Part shown: piece after piece, positions 8,815-19,414 of the stretch
Position numbering within the stretch: the first letter of the stretch is position 1
Layout of the letters: every line of letters begins with the position of its first letter
Assembly: GCF_000733945.1 (NCBI RefSeq)
Contig: NZ_JPOL01000002.1
Span: 1,737,001-1,801,000, forward strand
Source: Flavimarina sp. Hel_I_48
Lineage (GTDB): Bacteria; Bacteroidota; Bacteroidia; Flavobacteriales; Flavobacteriaceae
Direction of reading: 5' to 3'
DNA: 64,000 bases
Program-made: the position numbers and the translations under genes
Notes under the pieces: generated by a model
Told to the model about the DNA's origin: nothing
Databases searched by the model: none
The model's input: the letters and a program-made list of their open reading frames with translations, nothing else

Positions 8815-10890
8815 ATGCAAATGCGAAAAATGAAAATACTAAAAAATACGTGTTTGATCATGGCGACCGCGGTCGCAGGTCTCACTTCATGTAAAAACGA
8901 GTCAGATAAGGACAAATCTGTAGCGGAAGTGCCCGGTATTCAGGTTAAACATATGGATACCACCATCAATCCCAAAACCGATTTTTACGACTATGTAAAC
9001 GGAAACTGGATGAAAACCACCGAAATCCCTGCCGAAGAATCCACCTGGGGTGGTTTTAGCATTTTACGTAAAGAAACCCGTGACGATGTGCTAGCCATTT
9101 TAGATAGCGCGCAGCAAAACAATACGTATGCTGCCGGGACAGATCAGGCAAAGGCGTTAAATATTTTTGAATCCCAGTTAGATACTGTCGCACGTAACGA
9201 AGCCGGTACAAAACCGCTACAGCCCGCACTTGATGAACTTGCCCAGGTTCAAAATTTAGAGGATTTACAGTTGGTTTTAGCCAATAATATGGCGCTTCAG
9301 GCACCTTTTTATGGTTTTAGCGTATTTTCAAACCTCAGCAACAGTACTATGAATGCTGGCTATATAGGAACCGGTGGCCTGGGACTGCCCAACCGTGATT
9401 ATTATCTGGATCAGGACAGCAAGTCTAAAGAAATACGGGGACAATATGTTGACCATATTACCCGCATGCTGCAATACTTGGGCGATGATGAAGCCAGCGC
9501 AAAAAAACAGGCTAATCTTATATTGGAACTTGAAACCCAACTGGCAAAACCACGCCTGGACAAAGTACAGCGCCGCGATACGCGTAATTTTAACAATCCG
9601 CGTAGCGTTGATGAACTTCAGAAAATGGTTCCTGCCATCAACTGGAAGTCCTACATCAGTGACCTGGGAATAACAAAAAATGTTGACACGCTCATTGTGA
9701 CTGAACCTGCCTACATGAAGGAGTTGCAAAAGATACTTAAAAACACTTCTATTGAAGATTTAAAAACCCTTACCCGCTGGTCTACATTTAACAATGCAGC
9801 GAGCTATTTGACCACAGAACTTGAAACGGCCAACTGGGATTTTTATGAAAAAACGCTTAATGGTGTTCAAAAACAAAAACCTGCAGATGAACGTGCATTG
9901 GCGACTGTAGATAACGCCGTGGGTGAAGCTGTGGGTAAATTGTATGTGGATGAAAAATTTCCTGCGGAAGCTAAGGGAAAAGCAGAAAAAATGATCGCCA
10001 ATATTAAAGATGCCTTTAAAGACCGCATCGAAAACCTGGAGTGGATGACTGATTCCACTAAAGTAAAAGCGATCGAAAAACTTAATAAATTCACCGTAAA
10101 AATTGGCTATCCAGATAAATGGGAAAATTATGCATCGCTTGATGTGGATGCAGATAAGAGCTTCTTTGAAAACATGATTGCGGTAAGCAAATGGAACAGG
10201 GAAGATAATTTAAGTGATTATGGTGAGCCGGTAGACAAATCTAAATGGGGCATGTCGCCGCAAACCGTAAATGCATATTTTAATCCATCATTCAACGAGA
10301 TCGTTTTTCCAGCCGCAATATTGCAGCCTCCATTTTACAATTATCAGGCTGATGAAGCCGTGAATTATGGTGGCATTGGTGCAGTGATAGGACATGAGAT
10401 TTCGCACGCCTTTGATGATAGTGGAGCACGTTTTGATGGTGATGGCAACCTTAAAAACTGGTGGAGTGATAAAGACCTGGAGAATTTCACCGCTAGGGGG
10501 GATGCCTTGGCACAACAGTACAGCGACATTGAAGTGGCAGACAGTCTTTATATAAACGGTAAGTTTACCTTAGGGGAAAATATAGGTGATTTAGGAGGTG
10601 TTCTTGCATCTTATGATGGGTTGCAAAAGTTTTATACCGAAAATGGAAAACCAGATAATATAGATGGTTTTACACCAGAACAGCGCTTTTTTATCTCCTG
10701 GGCAACGATATGGCGTACAAAAATGCGTGATGATGCCTTGCGCACGCGTATCAAGACAGATCCACATTCTCCAGGAATGTACCGCGCCTACGTGCCATTA
10801 CAAAATGTTGATGCTTTTTACGAAGCGTTCAATATCAAGAAAGGCGATTCTATGTTTGTACCGCAGGAAGAGCGGGTTAGAATCTGGTAA
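8815..10890 (+). CDS. M13 family zinc metallopeptidase (PepO/neprilysin type) lipoprotein
   Basis: 691 residues. Lipobox GLTSC near residue 26 predicts lipid anchoring. The zinc site HEISH is at about 527-531, and the third ligand motif ENxxD (GENIGDLGG) at about 588-592. The substrate-binding NAYFNP motif precedes the zinc site and the protein ends in the family's RVRIW. The N-terminal domain carries KTDFYDYVNGNWM, the usual M13 opening. It cleaves peptides in or outside the periplasm. Three ATGs are possible at 8815, 8821 and 8830; all keep the signal peptide, and the choice cannot be settled by a Shine-Dalgarno sequence. A terminator follows. Confidence 0.95.
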   Translation: MQMRKMKILKNTCLIMATAVAGLTSCKNESDKDKSVAEVPGIQVKHMDTTINPKTDFYDYVNGNWMKTTEIPAEESTWGGFSILRKETRDDVLAILDSAQQNNTYAAGTDQAKALNIFESQLDTVARNEAGTKPLQPALDELAQVQNLEDLQLVLANNMALQAPFYGFSVFSNLSNSTMNAGYIGTGGLGLPNRDYYLDQDSKSKEIRGQYVDHITRMLQYLGDDEASAKKQANLILELETQLAKPRLDKVQRRDTRNFNNPRSVDELQKMVPAINWKSYISDLGITKNVDTLIVTEPAYMKELQKILKNTSIEDLKTLTRWSTFNNAASYLTTELETANWDFYEKTLNGVQKQKPADERALATVDNAVGEAVGKLYVDEKFPAEAKGKAEKMIANIKDAFKDRIENLEWMTDSTKVKAIEKLNKFTVKIGYPDKWENYASLDVDADKSFFENMIAVSKWNREDNLSDYGEPVDKSKWGMSPQTVNAYFNPSFNEIVFPAAILQPPFYNYQADEAVNYGGIGAVIGHEISHAFDDSGARFDGDGNLKNWWSDKDLENFTARGDALAQQYSDIEVADSLYINGKFTLGENIGDLGGVLASYDGLQKFYTENGKPDNIDGFTPEQRFFISWATIWRTKMRDDALRTRIKTDPHSPGMYRAYVPLQNVDAFYEAFNIKKGDSMFVPQEERVRIW

Positions 10891-10912
10891 GATTACCTGA
10901 AAATAACTATTC

Positions 10913-10949
10913 AAAAAGCCTGAAATATTGACTATTTCGGGCTTTTTTT
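10913..10949 (+). terminator. Rho-independent terminator after the M13 peptidase gene
   Basis: Stem GCCTGAAAT / ATTTCGGGC (one G-T pair), preceded by five A and followed by seven T, 22 bases past the stop codon. Confidence 0.88.
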
Positions 10950-11176
10950 ATGTCCTTTTCTAGGCGATTTTAAACGCTATTTTTATGTTTAACCAGAATT
11001 TTTCCTCTTTTGCTTTTGAATATTAATGGCCTTTTAATGTTAGATAATGCTGATACCTGCACTTAAAATCCAGCAATTAAGGCAAAAAGAAAAATACAGG
11101 CATTTTGCTCATCGAATGCCAAAAACAGGTAATTTATCTTTAATTTGTACGTTTTTAGCAGCTAATCCACTCGTAC

Positions 11177-14068
11177 ATGAAATTCAAAGCATCCTTACTT
11201 CTACTCGCACTGTGCAGTTTTCCTTCCGTGAAAGCGCAGCAACCGGCCACTGCGGGAGAAACACTGCAAGAAGCAGTTACAAATCTTCAAAACAAAGCCG
11301 CTGCTTCCCTTGTACAAAATGTTCCGTTTAAAAATATAGGCCCCAGCATCATGAGCGGCCGTGTGGTAGACCTTGCCGTCAACCCAAAAAATTCGGCTGA
11401 ATTTTATGTTGGTTATGCTTCTGGAGGGGTTTGGCATACTAAAAATAATGGAACCACCTTCACTCCCATTCTGGACAATGCGGCGACGCAAAATGTGGGG
11501 ACGATCGCGGTTGACTGGTCGTCAAAAACCATTTGGGTAGGTACTGGCGAGAATAATGCCTCGCGATCATCTTACGCGGGCATTGGTATTTTAAAATCTA
11601 CTGATGGCGGTAAAACCTGGGTAAATAAAGGCCTTACCGATGCACATCATTTTGGCCCTATCAGCATCAATCCCACAAATACCAGTGAGGTGACCGTTGC
11701 GGTTACCGGCCATTTGTATTCACCCAATCGTGAACGTGGAATTTATAAAACCACAGATGGCGGGGAAACCTGGGAAAAAACCCTTTTTGTGGGGGACCAG
11801 ACTGGAATTATAGATCTGGTGCGCGCAAAGGACAATCCTCGTATTTTATTTGCCACAGCATGGCAAAAAGATCGAAAAGCATGGGATTTTGATGGTAGTG
11901 GTAAATATTCTGGGATTTATAAAAGTTCCGATAGCGGTACGACCTGGGATTTGATTTCTACCGAAAACAGTGATTTTCCAAATGGAGAGGGCGTGGGCCG
12001 CATTGGCCTTGCTGCCTATGATTCCAATACCATTTATGCTGTACTTGACAATCAAAATCACCGTAAACCGACAAAAAACACTAAAAAAGAGGGCTTAAAT
12101 AGGGCCAATTTTGAAGATATTACCATGGATGCCTTTATGGATCTGGATGATAAAACCCTGGATGCCTTTCTACGGGATAATAATTTTGAGGACAAATATG
12201 ACAGTAAATCTGTCAAAAACATGGTCAAATCAGGCACGATCAAACCTACAGATCTTGCGAAGTACCTGGAGGATGCAAACAATGCGCTTTTTGATACGCC
12301 GGTAATAGGCGCTGAGGTTTACCGCAGTGACAACGGCGGCATCAGCTGGAAAAAAATGAACGAGGATTTTATAGAAGACGTGTTTTACAGTTATGGTTAT
12401 TATTTTGCATGGATTCGTGTTGACCCTTCTAACAAAAACAAGATTTACATAGGAGGTGTACCCATTATCAAGTCTGCAGACGCAGGAAAAACCTGGAAAT
12501 CCATTGATGCGGAGAATGTACATTCTGACCACCACACCCTTTGGATAGATCCTAACCTGCCCGGCCACCTTATCAATGGCAACGATGGCGGTGTGAATAT
12601 CACCTATGACGATGGCGCGACCTGGAGCAAAAACAATGCGGAAGCGCTGGGACAATTTTATGATATCGCGGTAGACAACCAGAAACCCTACAAAGTTTAT
12701 GGCGGCCTTCAGGATAATGGTGTCTGGGTGGGCGATCATACCGCGACTAATGACAAAGGCTGGGAGTCTGACGGTGAATACCCCTGGAAAAGCATTATGG
12801 GTGGTGACGGTATGCAGGTACAGATAGATTCCCGAAATCCCGATATTGTTTACACCGGTTTTCAGTTTGGTAATTATTTCCGGCTGGATCGCGAGAAAGA
12901 TACACAAACCTATATTCAGCCCAAGCATCAATTGGGCGAGTCACCTTACCGCTTCAACTGGGAAACGCCTATATTACTTTCCCCTCACAATCAGGATATT
13001 TTATATCTGGGTGCCAATAAACTCCTGCGTTCCTTTGATCAGGGCGCAACCTGGGAAGCCATTTCAGAAGACCTGACCCACGGTGCAAAAGAAGGCAATG
13101 TTGCTTACGGCACGCTTTCAAACATAAGCGAATCGCCGTTTCAATTCGGACTTATTTATACCGGTAGCGATGACGGAATCATACAGATCACTCAGGACGG
13201 TGGTGTCAATTGGGATATCTTATCTAAAGATCTTCCCGTAGATCTCTGGGTAAGCAGCGTAGTTGCTTCCCAGCATAAAAAAGAACGTGTTTATGCCACG
13301 TTAAACGGGTACCGATGGGATGATTTTACGCCCTATGTTTTTAAAAGTGATGACTACGGAAAAAACTGGGAGCCCATTGCAGAAGGATTACCGTTATCAC
13401 CAGTAAATGTTATTATTGAAGATCCTGCAAAAGAAAACATCCTTTATCTGGGTACAGATAACGGTGCCTATATCTCCATGGATGCTGGCGTAACCTGGGA
13501 ACTGTTCAGTAAAAACCTGCCACCAGTGGCCGTACATGACCTGGCTGTTCAGCAGGAGGAAAAAGACCTGCTCGTTGCAACCCATGGCCGAAGTATTTAC
13601 CTTGCAGATATAGAACCCTTTCAGGCTACAACAAACCTAAGTTCCCTACAGTTTTTCGAGCCTAAGGAAGTGCAATTTTCTTCGCGATGGGGAAGCAAGC
13701 GCACCTGGGGAAAACCGAATATTCCAAAGACGGAATTGGTATTTCTATCCCCAGAAAAAGGAGAGGCCACGATTACCCTTCGATCTGCAAATGACAAGGA
13801 AATCAAGCAATGGAGAGTTGCGGCGGTAACAGGCTATAATTACATCAATTATGATCTTTCTATCCCCGAGAATGGCAAAAAAACCCTTGAAAACGGCAAA
13901 AAAGAGCTGGAAATCACAAAAGCGGACGATACTAAATATTATTTGCCAGCGGGCAACTATAACCTTACGATTTCCATCAATGGGAAATTCTCTAAAACCA
14001 AGCTGATCATCAAAGAAAATTCCACCACAAATCGCTATTCTGCACCTGATCCTGAAACAGAAGACTAG
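11177..14068 (+). CDS. Secreted VPS10/sortilin-type BNR beta-propeller protein
   Basis: 963 residues with a signal peptide (LLLLALCSFPSVKAQ). At least eight repeats of the BNR/Asp-box form S-x-D-x-G-x-T-W are visible, for example STDGGKTWV, TTDGGETWE, SSDSGTTWD, SDNGGISWK, SADAGKTWK, TYDDGATWS, SFDQGATWE, TQDGGVNWD, KSDDYGKNWE and SMDAGVTWE, enough for one or two large propellers. This is the layout of the Bacteroidota 'VPS10 domain / glycosyl hydrolase' family. No sialidase catalytic residues are obvious, and an enzymatic role is not shown. An insertion rich in Asp, Lys and Leu (about 310-365) interrupts the repeats. The C-terminal 100 residues form a beta-rich add-on domain. Confidence 0.85.
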   Translation: MKFKASLLLLALCSFPSVKAQQPATAGETLQEAVTNLQNKAAASLVQNVPFKNIGPSIMSGRVVDLAVNPKNSAEFYVGYASGGVWHTKNNGTTFTPILDNAATQNVGTIAVDWSSKTIWVGTGENNASRSSYAGIGILKSTDGGKTWVNKGLTDAHHFGPISINPTNTSEVTVAVTGHLYSPNRERGIYKTTDGGETWEKTLFVGDQTGIIDLVRAKDNPRILFATAWQKDRKAWDFDGSGKYSGIYKSSDSGTTWDLISTENSDFPNGEGVGRIGLAAYDSNTIYAVLDNQNHRKPTKNTKKEGLNRANFEDITMDAFMDLDDKTLDAFLRDNNFEDKYDSKSVKNMVKSGTIKPTDLAKYLEDANNALFDTPVIGAEVYRSDNGGISWKKMNEDFIEDVFYSYGYYFAWIRVDPSNKNKIYIGGVPIIKSADAGKTWKSIDAENVHSDHHTLWIDPNLPGHLINGNDGGVNITYDDGATWSKNNAEALGQFYDIAVDNQKPYKVYGGLQDNGVWVGDHTATNDKGWESDGEYPWKSIMGGDGMQVQIDSRNPDIVYTGFQFGNYFRLDREKDTQTYIQPKHQLGESPYRFNWETPILLSPHNQDILYLGANKLLRSFDQGATWEAISEDLTHGAKEGNVAYGTLSNISESPFQFGLIYTGSDDGIIQITQDGGVNWDILSKDLPVDLWVSSVVASQHKKERVYATLNGYRWDDFTPYVFKSDDYGKNWEPIAEGLPLSPVNVIIEDPAKENILYLGTDNGAYISMDAGVTWELFSKNLPPVAVHDLAVQQEEKDLLVATHGRSIYLADIEPFQATTNLSSLQFFEPKEVQFSSRWGSKRTWGKPNIPKTELVFLSPEKGEATITLRSANDKEIKQWRVAAVTGYNYINYDLSIPENGKKTLENGKKELEITKADDTKYYLPAGNYNLTISINGKFSKTKLIIKENSTTNRYSAPDPETED

Positions 14069-14159
14069 TTTTTAATCCAATACGTTTAGCTCTATCTTAG
14101 AAGCATACGCAAAGAGGTCTCTTTAGCGCATTCTATTTTTAGTGGTTTTGTTTAGAAAT

Positions 14160-14194
14160 AAGCCTATTCCGCAAGCGATTGCGCGTATGGGCTT
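14160..14194. repeat. Inverted repeat between the VPS10 gene and sdhC
   Basis: Arms AAGCCTAT and ATGGGCTT with a second inner stem GCAA-GCGA-TTGC. It may fold as a transcript-end hairpin for the VPS10 gene, but there is no following T run, so it is listed as a repeat only. Confidence 0.4.
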
Positions 14195-14242
14195 AAACAA
14201 TCCTGTTCCTTATTTATACCCATTCCAAAAGGGGCGGTAAAG

Positions 14243-14274
14243 TTTGTAAAACAGGCTTCTGAGCCGTATTTTTG
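14243..14274 (+). promoter_or_regulatory. Promoter of the sdhCAB operon
   Basis: TTTG at 14243-14246 and TATTTTTG at 14267-14274 separated by 20 bases. Both boxes match the Bacteroidota sigma-A consensus (TTTG / TAnnTTTG) without mismatch, and the spacing is within the usual range. The start codon at 14303 leaves a short leader. Confidence 0.8.
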
Positions 14275-14302
14275 TATCCATAAATTAAAAACACTTATTT
14301 AA

Positions 14303-14962
14303 ATGGGAATCATTTCCTCTTCTGTAGCCAGAAAGTTCTCAATGGCGCTTTCAGCCTTGTTCCTTATCGTTTTTCTGACCCAGCATTTCACAATTAACGT
14401 GACATCAACATTCAGTCCGGAAACTTTTAATTCCTGGTCACATTTTATGGGTACTAACGTACTTGTACAAGCTGTACTGCAACCCATTCTAATATTTGCG
14501 GTTGTTTTTCACTTTATAATGGGTTTTATACTTGAATATAGAAACCGCAATGCGAGGGGCGTAAAATATGTAAGCTTTAAGGGAAATAAAAACTCTACCT
14601 GGGTATCGCGTAACATGCTTATTTCAGGATTGGTAATTCTTGCTTTTCTTGGACTTCACTTTTATGATTTCTGGATTCCCGAAATTATACACAAATATAT
14701 AGAAGGGCAACCCAACAATGAAGCAGAACGTTATTACCCTGAGCTGGTTGCAAAATTTGCAAGTCCGGTACGCACAGGGCTTTATTGCCTTGCATTTGTA
14801 TTGCTGGCCATGCACCTATGGCATGGTTTTTCATCTACTTTTCAATCGGTAGGCTTCAACAATAAATACTCGAAAGGCCTAAGAACAGCTACGTTGGTTT
14901 ATGCCGTAGCAATCCCTGCGGGATTTGTATTCATAGCCATTTACCTTCACTTTCAAAATTAA
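14303..14962 (+). CDS. sdhC: Succinate dehydrogenase cytochrome b subunit (type B)
   Basis: 219 residues with five hydrophobic segments, matching the single-subunit di-heme cytochrome b of the Bacillus/Wolinella type of succinate:quinone oxidoreductase. Candidate heme-ligand histidines lie in or near the helices (FLTQHFTIN, VVFHFIMGF, FLGLHFYDF, LAMHLWHGF). It anchors the enzyme in the inner membrane and passes electrons to menaquinone. sdhA follows 3 bases after the stop. A strong promoter lies just upstream. Confidence 0.93.
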   Translation: MGIISSSVARKFSMALSALFLIVFLTQHFTINVTSTFSPETFNSWSHFMGTNVLVQAVLQPILIFAVVFHFIMGFILEYRNRNARGVKYVSFKGNKNSTWVSRNMLISGLVILAFLGLHFYDFWIPEIIHKYIEGQPNNEAERYYPELVAKFASPVRTGLYCLAFVLLAMHLWHGFSSTFQSVGFNNKYSKGLRTATLVYAVAIPAGFVFIAIYLHFQN

Positions 14963-14965
14963 ATT

Positions 14966-16969
14966 ATGTCCATACTAAAATCACCTATGCCCGAAGGGCC
15001 ACTTAAAGATAAGTGGACACAACATAAAAATGACATTAACCTGGTAAACCCGGCCAACAAGCGTAATATTGATATTATTGTTGTGGGTACCGGTCTTGCC
15101 GGTGGCAGTGCCGCGGCTACACTCGCCGAACTGGGCTATAACGTAAAAACATTTTGCTATCAGGATTCACCACGCCGTGCGCACTCTATCGCTGCACAGG
15201 GAGGGATAAACGCTGCAAAAAATTACCAGGGGGACGGGGATTCAAACTACCGCTTGTTTTACGATACCGTAAAAGGTGGCGATTACCGTTCACGTGAAGA
15301 AAACGTTTACCGCCTGGCGGAAGTTTCTTCAAATATTATAGATCAGTGCGTGGCACAGGGAGTTCCTTTTGCCCGTGAATATGGTGGCTTGCTTGATAAC
15401 CGCTCCTTTGGCGGTGTGCTTGTTTCCCGTACGTTCTACGCTAAAGGTCAGACTGGCCAGCAATTGTTACTTGGTGCCTATTCTGCAATGAACCGCCAGA
15501 TCAACCGTGGTAAAATCCAATCGTTTAACCGTCACGAAATGCTAGACCTTGTGCTTGTAGACGGAAAGGCGCGTGGTATTATCGCACGGGATCTTGTAAG
15601 CGGTGAGATAGAAAGACATTCTGCTCACGCCGTGGTTATCGCTTCCGGTGGATATGGTAACGTGTTTTTTCTTTCCACCAACGCAATGGGAAGTAATGTA
15701 ATGGCCGCCTGGCGTACACACCGCCGTGGAGCTTATTTTGCAAATCCATGCTATACGCAGATTCACCCTACCTGTATTCCGGTTTCCGGTGAACATCAGT
15801 CTAAATTAACATTGATGTCTGAATCCCTTCGGAACGATGGCCGCATTTGGGTTCCCAAGAAGAAAGAAGATGCAGAAGCGGTTCGTTCTGGAAAGCTTAA
15901 ACCCACCGAAATTAAAGAAGAAGACCGTGACTATTACCTGGAGCGTCGTTATCCTGCTTTTGGTAACCTGGTCCCTCGGGATGTGGCCTCAAGGGCTGCT
16001 AAAGAGCGATGCGATGCCGGTTATGGAGTAAATAAAACGGGTGAAGCTGTTTATCTTGATTTTGACAGCGCTTTCATGCGCTACGGAAAAGAAAAAGCCT
16101 TTAGTTCTGGTATGGACGATGCTACCGATGCGGAGATAAGGGCTCTTGGAGAAGCTGAAGTGGAAGCCAAATATGGTAACCTCTTCCAGATGTATGAGAA
16201 AATCGTAGATCAAAATCCATATAAAACCCCAATGATGATTTATCCTGCGGTACATTATACCATGGGAGGGCTTTGGGTAGATTATAACCTGCAGACCACC
16301 ATCCCCGGTTGTTATGCAGCCGGTGAAGCAAATTTCTCAGACCACGGTGCAAACCGCTTAGGTGCCTCTGCACTCATGCAGGGATTAGCAGATGGTTATT
16401 TTGTGCTTCCCTACACCATAGGCGATTATCTTTCTCATGACATTCGTACGGGAACCATACCTACTGATTCGCCTGAATTTGACCAGACCGAAAAAGATGT
16501 CCGCGCCCGTATCGATAAATTGATGAATGGCAGCGGAAAGCATTCCGTAGATCATTACCATAAAATATTGGGTAAGATCATGTGGAACAAATGCGGTATG
16601 AGCCGTAATGCCACGGAACTACAGGAAGCGATGGATGAAATTTCCGCATTGAGGAAGGATTTCTGGAAAAATGTACGTGTACCAGGAACCGCCGACTCAA
16701 AAAATGCCGAACTTGAAAAAGCAGGCCGCGTAGCTGATTTCCTAGAACTGGGAGAACTTTTTGCAAAAGACGCGTTGACGCGTAATGAATCTTGCGGTGG
16801 TCACTTTAGGGAAGAATATCAAACCGAAGAAGGCGAGGCCTTGCGTGATGATGAGAACTTCTCTTTTGTATCTGCATGGGAGTATAATGTTGACCCACGT
16901 AATTCACAGTTGCACAAAGAAGAGCTCACCTTTGAGAACATCGAGGTGAAAACAAGAAGTTATAAGTAA
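14966..16969 (+). CDS. sdhA: Succinate dehydrogenase / fumarate reductase flavoprotein subunit
   Basis: 667 residues, the usual length for this Bacteroidota form. The N-terminal FAD-binding loop [19 protein letters not shown] is at about 37-55, followed by [18 protein letters not shown], where the His is the site of covalent FAD attachment. Catalytic and dicarboxylate-binding segments are present, such as QIHPTC and the Arg-containing [19 protein letters not shown]. The C-terminal part has [26 protein letters not shown]. It oxidises succinate to fumarate in the TCA cycle. It sits between sdhC and sdhB in the same operon. Confidence 0.96.
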   Translation: MSILKSPMPEGPLKDKWTQHKNDINLVNPANKRNIDIIVVGTGLAGGSAAATLAELGYNVKTFCYQDSPRRAHSIAAQGGINAAKNYQGDGDSNYRLFYDTVKGGDYRSREENVYRLAEVSSNIIDQCVAQGVPFAREYGGLLDNRSFGGVLVSRTFYAKGQTGQQLLLGAYSAMNRQINRGKIQSFNRHEMLDLVLVDGKARGIIARDLVSGEIERHSAHAVVIASGGYGNVFFLSTNAMGSNVMAAWRTHRRGAYFANPCYTQIHPTCIPVSGEHQSKLTLMSESLRNDGRIWVPKKKEDAEAVRSGKLKPTEIKEEDRDYYLERRYPAFGNLVPRDVASRAAKERCDAGYGVNKTGEAVYLDFDSAFMRYGKEKAFSSGMDDATDAEIRALGEAEVEAKYGNLFQMYEKIVDQNPYKTPMMIYPAVHYTMGGLWVDYNLQTTIPGCYAAGEANFSDHGANRLGASALMQGLADGYFVLPYTIGDYLSHDIRTGTIPTDSPEFDQTEKDVRARIDKLMNGSGKHSVDHYHKILGKIMWNKCGMSRNATELQEAMDEISALRKDFWKNVRVPGTADSKNAELEKAGRVADFLELGELFAKDALTRNESCGGHFREEYQTEEGEALRDDENFSFVSAWEYNVDPRNSQLHKEELTFENIEVKTRSYK

Positions 16970-17096
16970 TTAATTTGCTGATGATTTTGGATCTTATAGG
17001 TAGCATATATAACTACTTAACAAGACCAAAATTGGCGAAATGAAAAGAATATAAGTCCGGTTGCAGATTATACTGGATGAAAAAATAAAACAAGCT

Positions 17097-17843
17097 ATGA
17101 AACTCACATTAGAAATATGGCGTCAGGATGGCCCCAAAGCAAAAGGAGGCATGAAAACGTATCCCATTGATGGTATTGACGGGGACATGTCGTTTCTTGA
17201 AATGCTTGACGTTCTCAACGAAGAATTGATCAATAAGGGAGAAATTCCCGTAGAATTTGACCACGATTGTAGGGAAGGCATCTGTGGAAGCTGTGATTTG
17301 CAAATCAATGGTGAGCCTCACGGTCCAGACCGCATGGTAACCACCTGCCAGTTGCACATGCGCAAGTTTAAGGATGGTGATACGATCGTGATTGAGCCTT
17401 TTAGGGCAAAAGCATTTCCAGTGATCAAAGATCTTATTGTAGATCGTTCAGCTTTTGACCGTATTCAACAGGCGGGTGGTTATATTTCGGTAAATACCTC
17501 AGGGAATACCGTTGATGCTAATGCAACACCTATTGAGAAAGAAAAAGCAGATGAATCCTTCTATGCAGCAACTTGTATAGGTTGTGGCGCCTGCGTGGCA
17601 GCCTGTAAAAATGCAAGTGCCATGCTTTTTACCTCTGCAAAAGTATCTCAGTTTGCATTATTGCCGCAAGGTGAAGTAGAAGCCGCTGAGCGTGTTAAAA
17701 ACATGGTATATCAAATGGATCTTGAAGGTTTTGGTAACTGTACCAATACCGGAGCCTGCGAAATAGAATGTCCCAAAGGAATTTCCCTTGAAAATATTGC
17801 CCGGATGAACCGAGAATATATGGGCGCTGTTTCCGAAGGATAA
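17097..17843 (+). CDS. sdhB: Succinate dehydrogenase iron-sulfur subunit
   Basis: 248 residues from the ATG at 17097. A TTG-start extension from 17061 would add 12 residues before the usual MKLTLEIW opening and is not preferred. The 2Fe-2S ligands are in [12 protein letters not shown] with the distal Cys in TTCQLHM; the 4Fe-4S and 3Fe-4S ligands are in [13 protein letters not shown] and [14 protein letters not shown]. It carries electrons from the flavin to the heme subunit. The 127-base gap after sdhA is wider than the sdhC-sdhA spacing, but no terminator or promoter is evident in it. Confidence 0.96.
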   Translation: MKLTLEIWRQDGPKAKGGMKTYPIDGIDGDMSFLEMLDVLNEELINKGEIPVEFDHDCREGICGSCDLQINGEPHGPDRMVTTCQLHMRKFKDGDTIVIEPFRAKAFPVIKDLIVDRSAFDRIQQAGGYISVNTSGNTVDANATPIEKEKADESFYAATCIGCGACVAACKNASAMLFTSAKVSQFALLPQGEVEAAERVKNMVYQMDLEGFGNCTNTGACEIECPKGISLENIARMNREYMGAVSEG

Positions 17844-17861
17844 TTTCAATACGAATTATTT

Positions 17862-17902
17862 AAAAAAACCCTCTCTGATCAAAACCAGAGAGGTTTTTTT
17901 TT
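17862..17902. terminator. Bidirectional terminator between sdhB and radA
   Basis: Stem AACC(C)TCTCTG / CAGAGAGGTT with a bulged C, flanked by A-run and T-run on opposite sides, so it can end both the rightward sdh message and the leftward radA message. Confidence 0.88.
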
Positions 17903-17910
17903 ATTTTGAA

Positions 17911-19275
17911 TTACGCCATAACCCATTCCACAACATCGTTCATCTTTGCAACCCGAATGATTTTAATAGCATAATTCTGCTTGGGTACTTTGCAGTATTT
18001 GGAGATCATAATATGTTCAAAACCCAGCTTTTCTGCTTCCAGAATGCGCTGCTCCACACGGGGGACAGGCCGAATTTCTCCAGCAAGTCCTACTTCTGCA
18101 GCAAAGCAGATAGTCTTTGGGATGGCCATATCTTCGTTACTGGAAAGTATCGCAGCGACCACAGCGAGGTCAATCGCAGGATCATCAACAGATATACCGC
18201 CGGTTATGTTTAAAAAAACATCTTTGGCTCCCAAGCGAAAACCCGCACGCTTTTCAAGCACGGCCAGTAGCATATTAAGGCGTTTCGCGTTATAACCCGT
18301 CGCACTACGTTGTGGCGTGCCATAAACGGCGGTACTTACCAGCGCCTGGATTTCTATCATTAGCGGACGCATACCTTCCAGCGTTGCCGCGATGGCAGTC
18401 CCGCTGAGTTCTTCATCATTTTTGGAGATCAATATCTCTGAAGGATTGGAAACTTCACGCAAACCGCTGCCCTGCATTTCATAAATGCCCAACTCATGCG
18501 TGGAACCAAACCTGTTTTTATGCGCTCGTAAAATCCGGTAGACATGGTTGCGGTCGCCTTCAAATTGCAAAACGGTATCTACCATGTGCTCTAAAATCTT
18601 GGGGCCAGCTATGGTTCCATCTTTTGTAATATGTCCTATAAGGATGACCGGCGTGGAGGTTTCCTTTGCAAATTTTATGAGTTCGCTGGTGGTTTCCCGT
18701 ATCTGGGAAATACTACCGGCGCTGCTCTCTATATAATCAGAATGCAAGGTTTGTATAGAATCGATTACGACGATATTAGGCTCGGTCGCTTCGATCTGTT
18801 TAAAGATATTCTGGGTTTTGGTTTCCGTAAGGATAAGGCAATTTTCGGCATTGGGGTTGATTCGTTGTGCCCGCATTTTTATCTGCTGCGCGCTTTCTTC
18901 CCCAGAAACGTAGAGCGTTTTATAGGGCAGCGTGAGGGCGATTTGCAGCATGAGAGTACTTTTCCCTATGCCCGGTTCGCCGCCCAACAGCGTGAGAGAT
19001 CCCGGCACCAGTCCGCCGCCCAAAACCCGGTTGAGTTCGCCGTTGTTTGTATTCATTCGGGCTTCGGCAATCGTGGAAATTTCGTTGATTTTCTGCGGTT
19101 TGGCTACGCGTTTTGTAGACGCTGCTGCAGATTGTTTCCAGTTGCTCTTTTCTTCTTTCTGAATTACTTCTTCCGCAATGGTATTCCACTCTTTGCACGC
19201 CGTGCATTGTCCTTGCCATTTAGAATATTGCGCACCACAATTTTGACAGAAATAGGTTGTTTTTGTCTTTGCCAT
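17911..19275 (-). CDS. radA: DNA repair protein RadA
   Basis: 454 residues. The N-terminal zinc finger is CxxC...CxxC (YFCQNCGAQ, QCTACKEW), the Walker A loop is GGEPGIGKSTL at about 90, and the RadA-specific KNRFG motif is in AHKNRFGSTHELG at about 250. The C-terminal Lon-like domain begins around residue 280 (EIQALVSTAVYG, GGISVDDPAIDLAV). RadA is a RecA-like helicase acting in branch migration of recombination intermediates. It is apparently monocistronic, about 140 bases downstream of the YbhN-like gene. Confidence 0.96.
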   Translation of the reverse strand: MAKTKTTYFCQNCGAQYSKWQGQCTACKEWNTIAEEVIQKEEKSNWKQSAAASTKRVAKPQKINEISTIAEARMNTNNGELNRVLGGGLVPGSLTLLGGEPGIGKSTLMLQIALTLPYKTLYVSGEESAQQIKMRAQRINPNAENCLILTETKTQNIFKQIEATEPNIVVIDSIQTLHSDYIESSAGSISQIRETTSELIKFAKETSTPVILIGHITKDGTIAGPKILEHMVDTVLQFEGDRNHVYRILRAHKNRFGSTHELGIYEMQGSGLREVSNPSEILISKNDEELSGTAIAATLEGMRPLMIEIQALVSTAVYGTPQRSATGYNAKRLNMLLAVLEKRAGFRLGAKDVFLNITGGISVDDPAIDLAVVAAILSSNEDMAIPKTICFAAEVGLAGEIRPVPRVEQRILEAEKLGFEHIMISKYCKVPKQNYAIKIIRVAKMNDVVEWVMA

Positions 19276-19414
19276 AATTCAATTGAAAATTAGTCTTCAC
19301 TCCTCCCCACCCAAAAGGGAAGGTAAACCGATTCGGTCAACTTGAAATTGTTTCAGATTCTCATCAGAAATATTCAGAGGTTAAAATTTAATTCAAAATA
19401 ACGGATTGAAAGTT

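Noticed and set aside
12230..12931. A 233-codon frame on the minus strand inside the VPS10 gene
   Set aside because: Antisense to clear Asp-box repeats; no start signals or recognisable product.
14160..14194. Terminator of the VPS10 gene
   Set aside because: The hairpin is plausible but lacks a T run on either side, so it is kept only as an inverted repeat.
18631..19293. A 220-codon open frame on the plus strand opposite radA
   Set aside because: It is antisense to the zinc finger and ATPase part of radA, which is certain, and its residues are rich in Arg, Phe and Cys with no domain.
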